64,000 nt of DNA from Chaunax sp. Z400 (lineage: Eukaryota > Chordata > Actinopteri > Lophiiformes > Chaunacidae): NCBI GenBank assembly GCA_037577475.1, contig JBAGJB010000221.1, positions 124,001-188,000 on the forward strand, read 5' to 3'. Each line of letters starts with the position of its first letter. Position 1 is the first letter of the stretch. Made by a program: the position numbers and the translations under genes. Positions 37,601-49,430 of the stretch are shown in pieces. The notes under the pieces are model-generated. The model saw only the letters and a list, made by a program, of their open reading frames with translations. It was not told the origin of the DNA and did no database searches.

Positions 37601-39783
37601 CGAGTCTCTACGACTTACGTTTCCCGAGATATGACATGTATTTTTGGTGATTTTTGGAATGTTTGTATCTCGGGAACGGAAGGTCGTAGAGACTCGGGGA
37701 GAAGTCTGGCGTGTTCAGAGACCACGAATTATGTCCGACGGATCAGGGTCCCGAGTCTCTACGACCTTCCGTTCCCGAGTTATACTCAAGTTCATTTTCC
37801 CATTGAAGTGAATGGGGTTTGGTTCGCCTATAGTGAATGTGTGTATCTCGGAAACGGAAGGTCGTAGAGACTCGGGACCAACGTCCGTCTAGGGGTTTAT
37901 GTAGTCTCTGAGAACACCAGTCTTTGTCCCGAGTCTGTGCGACCTTCCTTTCCCGAGATATGACATGTCCAGTAGGGGCGTATTTTGAATGTCTGTATCT
38001 CGGGAACGGAAGGTCGTAGAGACTCGCGGACAAGTGTGGGTTAGGGGTTAGGGTTAGGGTTAGGTTAGTTTAAGGGGATAAAAACTCAATCGGGGCCCTA
38101 CCCGGGTTGGTAACTTTTGAACGGAAGGTCGTAGAGACTCGGGGATAAGCTCTTTCAATGGTTTTATGGGGTCTCCAAGAACGCCAGCAGGTAAACCGAG
38201 TCCCTACGACTTACGGTTCCCGAGATATGACATGTATTTTTGGTGATTTTTGGAATGTTTGTATCTCGGGAACGGAAGGTCGTAGAGACTCGGGGAGAAG
38301 TCTGGCGTGTTCAGAGCCCACGAATTATGTCCGACGGATCAGGGTCCCGAGTCTCTACGACCTTCCGTTCCCGAGTTATACTCAAGTTCATTTTCCCATT
38401 GAAGTGAATGGGGTTTGGTTCGCCTATAGTGAATGTGTGTATCTTGGAAACGGAAGGTCGTAGAGACTCGGGACCAACGTCCATCTAGGGGTTTATGTGG
38501 TCTCTGAGAACACCAGTCTTTGTCCCGAGTCTGTGCGACCTTCCTTTCCCGAGATATGACATGTCCAGTAGGGGCGTATTTTGAATGTCTGTATCTCGGG
38601 AACGGAAGGTCGTAGAGACTCGGGGAGAAGTCTGGCGTGTTCAGAGACCACGAATTATGTCCGACGGATCAGGGTCCCGAGTCTCTACGACCTTCCGTTC
38701 CCGAGTTATACTCAAGTTTATTTTCCCATTGAAGTGAATGGGCTTTGGTTCGCCTATAGTGAATGTGTGTATCTCGGAAACGGAAGGTCGTAGAGACTCG
38801 GGACCAACGTCCGTCGAGGGGTTTATGTGGTCTCTGAGAACACCAGTCTTTGTCCCGAGTCTGTGCGACCTTCCTTTCCCGAGATATGACATGTCCAGTA
38901 GGGGTGTATTTTGAATGTCTGTATCTCGGGAACGGAAGGTCGTAGAGACTCGCGGACAAGTGTGGGTTAGGGGTTAGGGTTAGGGTTAGGTTAAGGGGAT
39001 AAAAACTCAATCGGGGCCCTACCCGGGTTGGTAACTTTTGAACGGAAGGTCGTAGAGACTCGGGGATAAGCTCTTTCAATGGTTTTATGGGGTCTCCAAG
39101 AACGCCAGCAGGTAAACCGAGTCCCTACGACTTACGGTTCCCGAGATATGACATGTATTTTTGGTGATTTTTGGAATGTTTGTATCTCGGGAACGGAAGG
39201 TCGTAGAGACTCGGGACCAACGTCCGTCTAGGGGTTTATGTGGTCTCTGAGAACACCAGTCTTTGTCCCGAGTCTGTGCGACCTTCCTTTCCCGAGATAT
39301 GACATGTCCAGTAGGGGCGTATTTTGAATGTCTGTATCTCGGGAACGGAAGGTCGTAGAGACTCGGGGAGAAGTCTGGCGTGTTCAGAGACCACGAATTA
39401 TGTCCGACGGATCAGGGTCCCGAGTCTCTACGACCTTCCGTTCCCGAGTTATACTCAAGTTAATCTTCCCATTGAAGTGAATGGGGTTTGGTTCGCCTAT
39501 AGTGAATGTGTGTATCTCTGAAACGGAAGGTCGTAGAGACTCAGGACCAACGTCCTTCTAGGGGTTTATGTGGTCTCTGAGAACACCAGTCTTTGTCCCG
39601 AGTCTGTGCGACCTTCCTTTCCCGAGATATGACATGTCCAGTAGGGGCGTATTTTGAATGTCTGTATCTCGGGAACGGAAGGTCGTAGAGACTCGCGGAC
39701 AAGTGTGGGTTAGGGGTTAGGGTTAGGGTTAGGGTTAGGTTAAGGGGATAAAAACTCAATCGGGGCCCTACCCGGGTTGGTAA
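34621..39783. repeat. Block 6: left copy of the 5,169-bp duplication
   Basis: Unit order: ACBCT (34621), ABCT (35364), ABCABCT (35960), ABCABCT (37037), ABCBCT (38114), ACBCT (39035). The two ABCABCT units are a 1,077-bp tandem repeat. Marks shared with the next block are AAGAATGCC, GTCCAATAGGGG (about 35,815), TATGTAGTCTCTG (about 37,900), CAGAGCCCACG (about 38,313) and TATCTTGGAAAC. Confidence 0.86.
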
Positions 39784-42700
39784 CTTTTGAACGGAAGGTC
39801 GTAGAGACTCGGGGATAAGCTCTTTCAATGGTTTTATGGGGTCTCCAAGAATGCCAGCAGGTAAACCGAGTCCCTACGACTTACGGTTCCCGAGATATGA
39901 CATGTATTTTTGGTGATTTTTGGAATGTTTGTATCTCGGGAACGGAAGGTCGTAGAGACTCGGGACCAACGTCCGTCTAGGGGTTTATGTGGTCTCTGAG
40001 AACACCAGTCTTTGTCCCGAGTCTGTGCGACCTTCCTTTCCCGAGATATGACATGTCCAGTAGGGGCGTATTTTGAATGTCTGTATCTCGGGAACGGAAG
40101 GTCGTAGAGACTCGGGGAGAAGTCTGGCGTGTTCAGAGACCACGAATTATGTCCGACGGATCAGGGTCCCGAGTCTCTACGACCTTCCGTTCCCGAGTTA
40201 TACTCAAGTTCATTTTCCCATTGAAGTGAATGGGCTTTGGTTCGCCTATAGTGAATGTGTGTATCTCTGAAACGGAAGGTCGTAGAGACTCGGGACCAAC
40301 GTCCTTCTAGGGGTTTATGTGGTCTCTGAGAACACCAGTCTTTGTCCCGAGTCTGTGCGACCTTCCTTTCCCGAGATATGACATGTCCAGTAGGGGCGTA
40401 TTTTGAATGTCTGTATCTCGGGAACGGAAGGTCGTAGAGACTCGCGGACAAGTGTGGGTTAGGGGTTAGGGTTAGGGTTAGGGTTAGGTTAAGGGGATAA
40501 AAACTCAATCGGGGCCCTACCCGGGTTGGTAACTTTTGAACGGAAGGTCGTAGAGACTCGGGGATAAGCTCTTTCAATGGTTTTATGGGGTCTCCAAGAA
40601 CGCCAGCAGGTAAACCGAGTCCCTACGACTTACGGTTCCCGAGATATGACATGTATTTTTGGTGATTTTTGGAATGTTTGTATCTCGGGAACGGAAGGTC
40701 GTAGAGACTCGGGGAGAAGTCTGGCGTGTTCAGAGACCACGAATTATGTCCGACGGATCAGGGTCCCGAGTCTCTACGACCTTCCGTTCCCGAGTTATAC
40801 TCAAGTTCATTTTCCCATTGAAGTGAATGGGGTTTGGTTCGCCTATAGTGAATGTGTGTATCTCGGAAACGGAAGGTCGTAGAGACTCGGGACCAACGTC
40901 CGTCTAGGGGTTTATGTGGTCTCTGAGAACACCAGTCTTTGTCCCGAGTCTGTGCGACCTTCCTTTCCCGAGATATGACATGTCCAATAGGGGCGTATTT
41001 TGAATGTCTGTATCTCGGGAACGGAAGGTCGTAGAGACTCGCGGACAAGTGTGGGTTAGGGGTTAGGGTTAGGGTTAGGTTAGTTTAAGGGGATAAAAAC
41101 TCAATCGGGGCCCTACCCGGGTTGGTAACTTTTGAACGGAAGGTCGTAGAGACTCGGGGATAAGCTCTTTCAATGGTTTTATGGGGTCTCCAAGAACGCC
41201 AGCAGGTAAACCGAGTCCCTACGACTTACGGTTCCCGAGATATGACATGTATTTTTGGTGATTTTTGGAATGTTTGTATCTCGGGAACGGAAGGTCGTAG
41301 AGACTCGGGGAGAAGTCTGGCGTGTTCAGAGACCACGAATTATGTCCGACGGATCAGGGTCCCGAGTCTCTACGACCTTCCGTTCCCGAGTTATACTCAA
41401 GTTCATTTTCCCATTGAAGTGAATGGGGTTTGGTTCGCCTATAGTGAATGTGTGTATCTCGGAAACGGAAGGTCGTAGAGACTCGGGACCAACGTCAGTC
41501 TAGGGGTTTATGTGGTCTCTGAGAACACCAGTCTTTGTCCCGAGTCTGTGCGACCTTCCTTTCCCGAGATATGACATGTCCAGTAGGGGCGTATTTTGAA
41601 TGTCTGTATCTCGGGAACGGAAGGTCGTAGAGACTCGGGGATAAGCTCTTTCAATGGTTTTATGGGGTCTCCAAGAACGCCAGCAGGTAAACCGAGTCTC
41701 TACGACTTACGTTTCCCGAGATATGACATGTATTTTTGGTGATTTTTGGAATGTTTGTATCTCGGGAACGGAAGGTCGTAGAGACTCGGGGAGAAGTCTG
41801 GCGTGTTCAGAGACCACGAATTATGTCCGACGGATCAGGGTCCCGAGTCTCTACGACCTTCCGTTCCCGAGTTATACTCAAGTTCATTTTCCCATTGAAG
41901 TGAATGGGGTTTGGTTCGCCTATAGTGAATGTGTGTATCTCGGAAACGGAAGGTCGTAGAGACTCGGGACCAACGTCCGTCTAGGGGTTTATGTGGTCTC
42001 TGAGAACACCAGTCTTTGTCCCGAGTCTGTGCGACCTTCCTTTCCCGAGATATGACATGTCCAGTAGGGGCGTATTTTGAATGTCTGTATCTCGGGAACG
42101 GAAGGTCGTAGAGACTCGCGGACAAGTGTGGGTTAGGGGTTAGGGTTAGGGTTAGGTTAGTTTAAGGGGATAAAAACTCAATCGGGGCCCTACCCGGGTT
42201 GGTAACTTTTGAACGGAAGGTCGTAGAGACTCGGGGATAAGCTCTTTCAATGGTTTTATGGGGTCTCCAAGAACGCCAGCAGGTAAACCGAGTCCCTACG
42301 ACTTACGGTTCCCGAGATATGACATGTATTTTTGGTGATTTTTGGAATGTTTGTATCTCGGGAACGGAAGGTCGTAGAGACTCGGGGAGAAGTCTGGCGT
42401 GTTCAGAGACCACAAATTATGTCCGACGGATCAGGGTCCCGAGTCTCTACGACCTTCCGTTCCCGAGTTATACTCAAGTTCATTTTCCCATTGAAGTGAA
42501 TGGGGTTTGGTTCGCCTATAGTGAATGTGTGTATCTCGGAAACGGAAGGTCGTAGAGACTCGGGACCAACGTCAGTCTAGGGGTTTATGTGGTCTCTGAG
42601 AACACCAGTCTTTGTCCCGAGTCTGTGCGACCTTCCTTTCCCGAGATATGACATGTCCAGTAGGGGCGTATTTTGAATGTCTGTATCTCGGGAACGGAAG

Positions 42701-43763
42701 GTCGTAGAGACTCGGGGATAAGCTCTTTCAATGGTTTTATGGGGTCTCCAAGAACGCCAGCAGGTAAACCGAGTCTCTACGACTTACGTTTCCCGAGATA
42801 TGACATGTATTTTTGGTGATTTTTGGAATGTTTGTATCTCGGGAACGGAAGGTCGTAGAGACTCGGGGAGAAGTCTGGCGTGTTCAGAGACCACGAATTA
42901 TGTCCGACGGATCAGGGTCCCGAGTCTCTACGACCTTCCGTTCCCGAGTTATACTCAAGTTCATTTTCCCATTGAAGTGAATGGGGTTTGGTTCGCCTAT
43001 AGTGAATGTGTGTATCTCGGAAACGGAAGGTCGTAGAGACTCGGGACCAACGTCCGTCTAGGGGTTTATGTAGTCTCTGAGAACACCAGTCTTTGTCCCG
43101 AGTCTGTGCGACCTTCCTTTCCCGAGATATGACATGTCCAGTAGGGGCGTATTTTGAATGTCTGTATCTCGGGAACGGAAGGTCGTAGAGACTCGCGGAC
43201 AAGTGTGGGTTAGGGGTTAGGGTTAGGGTTAGGTTAGTTTAAGGGGATAAAAACTCAATCGGGGCCCTACCCGGGTTGGTAACTTTTGAACGGAAGGTCG
43301 TAGAGACTCGGGGATAAGCTCTTTCAATGGTTTTATGGGGTCTCCAAGAACGCCAGCAGGTAAACCGAGTCCCTACGACTTACGGTTCCCGAGATATGAC
43401 ATGTATTTTTGGTGATTTTTGGAATGTTTGTATCTCGGGAACGGAAGGTCGTAGAGACTCGGGGAGAAGTCTGGCGTGTTCAGAGCCCACGAATTATGTC
43501 CGACGGATCAGGGTCCCGAGTCTCTACGACCTTCCGTTCCCGAGTTATACTCAAGTTCATTTTCCCATTGAAGTGAATGGGGTTTGGTTCGCCTATAGTG
43601 AATGTGTGTATCTTGGAAACGGAAGGTCGTAGAGACTCGGGACCAACGTCCATCTAGGGGTTTATGTGGTCTCTGAGAACACCAGTCTTTGTCCCGAGTC
43701 TGTGCGACCTTCCTTTCCCGAGATATGACATGTCCAGTAGGGGCGTATTTTGAATGTCTGTAT
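39784..43763. repeat. Block 7: right copy of the 5,169-bp duplication
   Basis: Unit order: ACBCT (39784), ABCT (40533), ABCABCT (41129), ABCABCT (42206), then A-B-C (43283). The offset is 5,163 bp before the first T and 5,169 after it, because that T tract is 6 bp longer here. A private change (CCACAAATTATG, about 42,411) is absent from the left copy. The stretch 38,595-40,683 also matches 19,633-21,721 at offset 18,962, so this boundary region has a third relative. Confidence 0.85.
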
Positions 43764-46700
43764 CTCGGGAACGGAAGGTCGTAGAGACTCGCGGACAAGT
43801 GTGGGTTAGGGGTTAGGGTTAGGGTTAGGTTAGTTTAAGGGGATAAAAACTCAATCGGGGCCCTACCCGGGTTGGTAACTTTTGAACGGAAGGTCGTAGA
43901 GACTCGGGGATAAGCTCTTTCAATGGTTTTATGGGGTCTCCAAGAACGCCAGCAGGTAAACCGAGTCCCTACGACTTACGGTTCCCGAGATATGACATGT
44001 ATTTTTGGTGATTTTTGGAATGTTTGTATCTCGGGAACGGAAGGTCGTAGAGACTCGGGGAGAAGTCTGGCGTGTTCAGAGCCCACGAATTATGTCCGAC
44101 GGATCAGGGTCCCGAGTCTCTACGACCTTCCGTTCCCGAGTTATACTCAAGTTCATTTTCCCATTGAAGTGAATGGGGTTTGGTTCGCCTATAGTGAATG
44201 TGTGTATCTTGGAAACGGAAGGTCGTAGAGACTCGGGACCAACGTCCATCTAGGGGTTTATGTGGTCTCTGAGAACACCAGTCTTTGTCCCGAGTCTGTG
44301 CGACCTTCCTTTCCCGAGATATGACATGTCCAGTAGGGGCGTATTTTGAATGTCTGTATCTCGGGAACGGAAGGTCGTAGAGACTCGCGGACAAGTGTGG
44401 GTTAGGGGTTAGGGTTAGGGTTAGGTTAGTTTAAGGGGATAAAAACTCAATCGGGGCCCTACCCGGGTTGGTAACTTTTGAACGGAAGGTCGTAGAGACT
44501 CGGGGATAAGCTCTTTCAATGGTTTTATGGGGTCTCCAAGAACGCCAGCAGGTAAACCGAGTCCCTACGACTTACAGTTCCCGAGATATGACATGTATTT
44601 TTGGTGATTTTTGGAATGTTTGTATCTCGGGAACGGAAGGTCGTAGAGACTCGGGGAGAAGTCTGGCGTGTTCAGAGCCCACGAATTATGTCCGACGGAT
44701 CAGGGTCCCGAGTCTCTACGACCTTCCGTTCCCGAGTTATACTCAAGTTTATTTTCCCATTGAAGTGAATGGGCTTTGGTTCGCCTAGAGTAAATGTGTG
44801 TATCTCGGAAACGGAAGGTCGTAGAGACTCGGGACCAACGTCCGTCTAGGGGTTTATGTGGTCTCTGAGAACACCAGTCTTTGTCCCGAGTCTGTGCGAC
44901 CTTCCTTTCCCGAGATATGACATGTCCAGTAGGGGCGTATTTTGAATGTCTGTATCTCGGGAACGGAAGGTCGTAGAGACTCGCGGACAAGTGTGGGTTA
45001 GGGGTTAGGGTTAGGGTTAGGTTAGGTTAAGGGGATAAAAACTCAATCGGGGCCCTACCCGGGTTGGTAACTTTTGAACGGAAGGTCGTAGAGACTCGGG
45101 GATAAGCTCTTTCAATGGTTTTATGGGGTCTCCAAGAACGCCAGCAGGTAAACCGAGTCCCTACGACTTACGGTTCCCGAGATATGACATGTATTTTTGG
45201 TGATTTTTGGAATGTTTGTATCTCGGGAACGGAAGGTCGTAGAGACTCGGGGAGAAGTCTGGCGTGTTCAGAGCCCACGAATTATGTCCGACGGATCAGG
45301 GTCCCGAGTCTCTACGACCTTCCGTTCCCGAGTTATACTCAAGTTCATTTTCCCATTGAAGTGAATGGGGTTTGGTTCGCCTATAGTGAATGTGTGTATC
45401 TCGGAAACGGAAGGTCGTAGAGACTCGGGACCAACGTCCGTCTAGGGGTTTATGTGGTCTCTGAGAACACCAGTCTTTGTCCCGAGTCTGTGCGACCTTC
45501 CTTTCCCGAGATATGACATGTCCAGTAGGGGCGTATTTTGAATGTCTGTATCTCGGGAACGGAAGGTCGTAGAGACTCGGGGATAAGCTCTTTCAATGGT
45601 TTTATGGCGTCTCCAAGAACGCCAGCAGGTAAACCGAGTCTCTACGACTTACGGTTCCCGAGATATGACATGTATTTTTGGTGATTTTTGGAATGTTTGT
45701 ATCTCGGGAACGGAAGGTCGTAGAGACTCGGGGAGAAGTCTGGCGTGTTCAGAGACCACGAATTATGTCCGACGGATCAGGGTCCCGAGTCTCTACGACC
45801 TTCCGTTCCCGAGTTATACTCAAGTTTATTTTCCCATTGAAGTGAATGGGCTTTGGTTCGCCTATAGTGAATGTGTGTATCTCGGAAACGGAAGGTCGTA
45901 GAGACTCGGGACCAACGTCCGTCTAGGGGTTTATGTGGTCTCTGAGAACACCAGTCTTTGTCCCGAGTCTGTGCGACCTTCCTTTCCCGATATATGACAT
46001 GTCCAGTAGGGGCGTATTTTGAATGTCTGTATCTCGGGAACGGAAGGTCGTAGAGACTCGCGGACAAGTGTGGGTTAGGGGTTAGGGTTAGGGTTAGGTT
46101 AGTTTAAGGGGATAAAAACTCAATCGGGGCCCTACCCGGGTTGGTAACTTTTGAACGGAAGGTCGTAGAGACTCGGGGATAAGCTCTTTCAATGGTTTTA
46201 TGGGGTCTCCAAGAACGCCAGCAGGTAAACCGAGTCCCTACGACTTACGGTTCCCGAGATATGACATGTATTTTTGGTGATTTTTGGAATGTTTGTATCT
46301 CGGGAACGGAAGGTCGTAGAGACTCGGGGAGAAGTCTGGCGTGTTCAGAGACCACGAATTATGTCCGACGGATCAGGGTCCCGAGTCTCTACGACCTTCC
46401 GTTCCCGAGTTATACTCAAGTTCATTTTCCGATTGAAGTGAATGGGGTTTGGTTCGCCTATAGTGAATGTGTGTATCTTGGAAACGGAAGGTCGTAGAGA
46501 CTCGGGACCAACGTCCGTCTAGGGGTTTATGTGGTCTCTGAGAACACCAGTCTTTGTCCCGAGTCTGTGCGACCTTCCTTTCCCGAGATATGACATGTCC
46601 AGTAGGGGCGTATTTTGAATGTCTGTATCTCGGGAACGGAAGGTCGTAGAGACTCGCGGACAAGTGTGGGTTAGGGGTTAGGGTTAGGGTTAGGTTAGTT

Positions 46701-47339
46701 TAAGGGGATAAAAACTCAATCGGGGCCCTACCCGGGTTGGTAACTTTTGAACGGAAGGTCGTAGAGACTCGGGGATAAACTCTTTCAATGGTTTTATGGG
46801 GTCTCCAAGAACGCCAGCAGGTAAACCGAGTCCCTACGACTTACGGTTCCCGAGATATGACATGTATTTTTGGTGATTTTTGGAATGTTTGTATCTCGGG
46901 AACGGAAGGTCGTAGAGACTCGGGGAGAAGTCTGGCGTGTTCAGAGCCCACGAATTATGTCCGACGGATCAGGGTCCCGAGTCTCTACGACCTTCCGTTC
47001 CCGAGTTATACTCAAGTTCATTTTCCGATTGAAGTGAATGGGGTTTGGTTCGCCTATAGTGAATGTGTGTATCTTGGAAACGGAAGGTCGTAGAGACTCG
47101 GGACCAACGTCCGTCTAGGGGTTTATGTGGTCTCTGAGAACACCAGTCTTTGTCCCGAGTCTGTGCGACCTTCCTTTCCCGAGATATGACATGTCCAGTA
47201 GGGGCGTATTTTGAATGTCTGTATCTCGGGAACGGAAGGTCGTAGAGACTCGCGGACAAGTGTGGGTTAGGGGTTAGGGTTAGGGTTAGGTTAGTTTAAG
47301 GGGATAAAAACTCAATCGGGGCCCTACCCGGGTTGGTAA
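43764..47339. repeat. Block 8: 596-bp ABCT amplification
   Basis: After the T at 43,764 come ABCT units at 43,879 and 44,475, ABCABCT at 45,071, and ABCT at 46,148 and 46,744. Many share CAGAGCCCACG in the B loop and TATCTTGGAAAC at the start of C. Two share TTTTCCGATTG in the B spacer (46,428 and 47,024), which spoils the small CCCATT palindrome. One B-C junction (about 44,787) reads CCTAGAGTAAATG. Confidence 0.84.
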
Positions 47340-49430
47340 CTTTTGAACGGAAGGTCGTAGAGACTCGGGGATAAGCTCTTTCAATGGTTTTATGGGGTCT
47401 CCAAGAACGCCAGCAGGTAAACCGAGTCCCTACGACTTACGGTTCCCGAGATATGACATGTATTTTTGGTGATTTTTGGAATGTTTGTATCTCGGGAACG
47501 GAAGGTCGTAGAGACTCGGGACCAACGTCCGTCTAGGGGTTTATGTGGTCTCTGAGAACACCAGTCTTTGTCCCGAGTCTGTGCGACCTTCCTTTCCCGA
47601 GATATGACATGTCCAGTAGGGGCGTATTTTGAATGTCTGTATCTCGGGAACGGAAGGTCGTAGAGACTCGGGGAGAAGTCTGGCGTGTTCAGAGACCACG
47701 AATTATGTCCGACGGATCAGGGTCCCGAGTCTCTACGACCTTCCGTTCCCGAGTTATACTCAAGTTTATTTTCCCATTGAAGTGAATGGGCTTTGGTTCG
47801 CCTATAGTGAATGTGTGTATCTCGGAAACGGAAGGTCGTAGAGACTCGGGACCAACGTCCGTCTAGGGGTTTATGTGGTCTCTGAGAACACCAGTCTTTG
47901 TCCCGAGTCTGTGCGACCTTCCTTTCCCGAGATATGACATGTCCAGTAGGGGCGTATTTTGAATGTCTGTATCTCGGGAACGGAAGGTCGTAGAGACTCG
48001 CGGACAAGTGTGGGTTAGGGGTTAGGGTTAGGGTTAGGTTAGGTTAAGGGGATAAAAACTCAATCGGGGCCCTACCCGGGTTGGTAACTTTTGAACGGAA
48101 GGTCGTAGAGACTCGGGGATAAGCTCTTTCAATGGTTTTATGGGGTCTCCAAGAACGCCAGCAGGTAAACCGAGTCCCTACGACTTACGTTTCCCGAGAT
48201 ATGACATGTATTTTTGGTGATTTTTGGAATGTTTGTATCTCGGGAACGGAAGGTCGTAGAGACTCGGGGAGAAGTCTGGCGTGTTCAGGGACCACGAATT
48301 ATGTCCGACCGATCAGGGTCCCGAGTCTCTACGACCTTCCGTTCCCGAGTTATACTCAAGTTTATTTTCCCATTGAAGTGAATGGGGTTTGGTTCGCCTA
48401 TAGTGAATGTGTTTATCTCGGAAACGGAAGGTCGTAGAGACTCGGGACCAACGTCCGTCTAGGGGTTTATGTGGTCTCTGAGAACACCAGTCTTTATCCC
48501 GAGTCTGTGCGACCTTCCTTTCCCGAGATATGACATGTCCAGTAGGGGCGTATTTTGAATGTCTGTATCTCGGGAACGGAAGGTCGTAGAGACTAGCGGA
48601 CAAGTGTGGGTTAGGGTTAGGGTTAGGGTTAGGTTAGGTTAAGGGGATAAAAACTCAATCCGGGCCGTACCCGGGTTGGTAACTTTTGAACGGAAGGTCG
48701 TAGAGACTCGGGGATAAGCTCTTTCAATGGTTTTATGGGGTCTCCAAGAACGCCAGCAGGTAAACCGAGTCCCTACGACTTACGGTTCCCGAGATATGAC
48801 ATGTATTTTTGGTGATTTTTGGAATGTTTGTATCTCGGGAACGAAAGGTCGTAGAGACTCGGGACCAACGTCCGTCTAGCGGTTTATGTGGTCTCTGAGA
48901 ACACCAGTCTTTGTCCCGAGTCTGTGCGACCTTCCTTTCCCAAGATATGACATGTCCAGTAGGGGCGTATTTTGAATGTCTGTATCTCGGGAACGGAAGG
49001 TCGTAGAGACTCGGGGAGAAGTCTGGCGTGTTCAGAGACCACGAATTATGTCCGACGGATCAGGGTCCCGAGTCTCCACGACCTTCCGTTCCCGAGTTAT
49101 ACTCAAGTTTATTTTCCCAATGAAGTGAATGGGCTTTGGTTCGCCTATAGTGAATGTGTGTATCTCTGAAACGGAAGGTCGTAGAGACTCGGGACCAACG
49201 TCCGTCTAGGGGTTTATGTGGTCTCTGAGAACACCAGTCTTTGTCCCGAGTCTGTGCGACCTTCCTTTCCCGAGATATGACATGTCCAGTAGGGGCGTAT
49301 TTTGAATGTCTGTATCTCGGGAACGGAAGGTCGTAGAGACTCGCGGACAAGTGTGGGTTAGGGGTTAGGGTTAGGGTTAGGTTAGTTTAAGGGGATAAAA
49401 ACTCAATCGGGGCCCTACCCGGGTTGGTAA
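47340..49430. repeat. Block 9: left copy of the 2,091-bp duplication
   Basis: Unit order: ACBCT (47340), ABCT (48088), ACBCT (48683). Marks repeated exactly 2,091 bp downstream are GTCTTTATCCC (about 48,490), GACTAGCGG (about 48,592), CCGGGCCGTACCC, TCTAGCGGTTTATG (about 48,875), TTTCCCAAGATATG (about 48,937), GTCTCCACGACC (about 49,073) and TTTCCCAATGAAG (about 49,114). Confidence 0.87.
48608..48646 (+). repeat. Telomere-like tract lacking the GGGG run (T58)
   Basis: The second unit is a clean TTAGGG rather than TTAGGGG. The flanks are also altered: GACTAGCGG on the left, and CCGGGCCGTACCC instead of GGGGCCCTACCC on the right. Copies with all these marks lie at about 50,699 and 53,284, tying the 48-54 kb units together. 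Confidence 0.88.
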
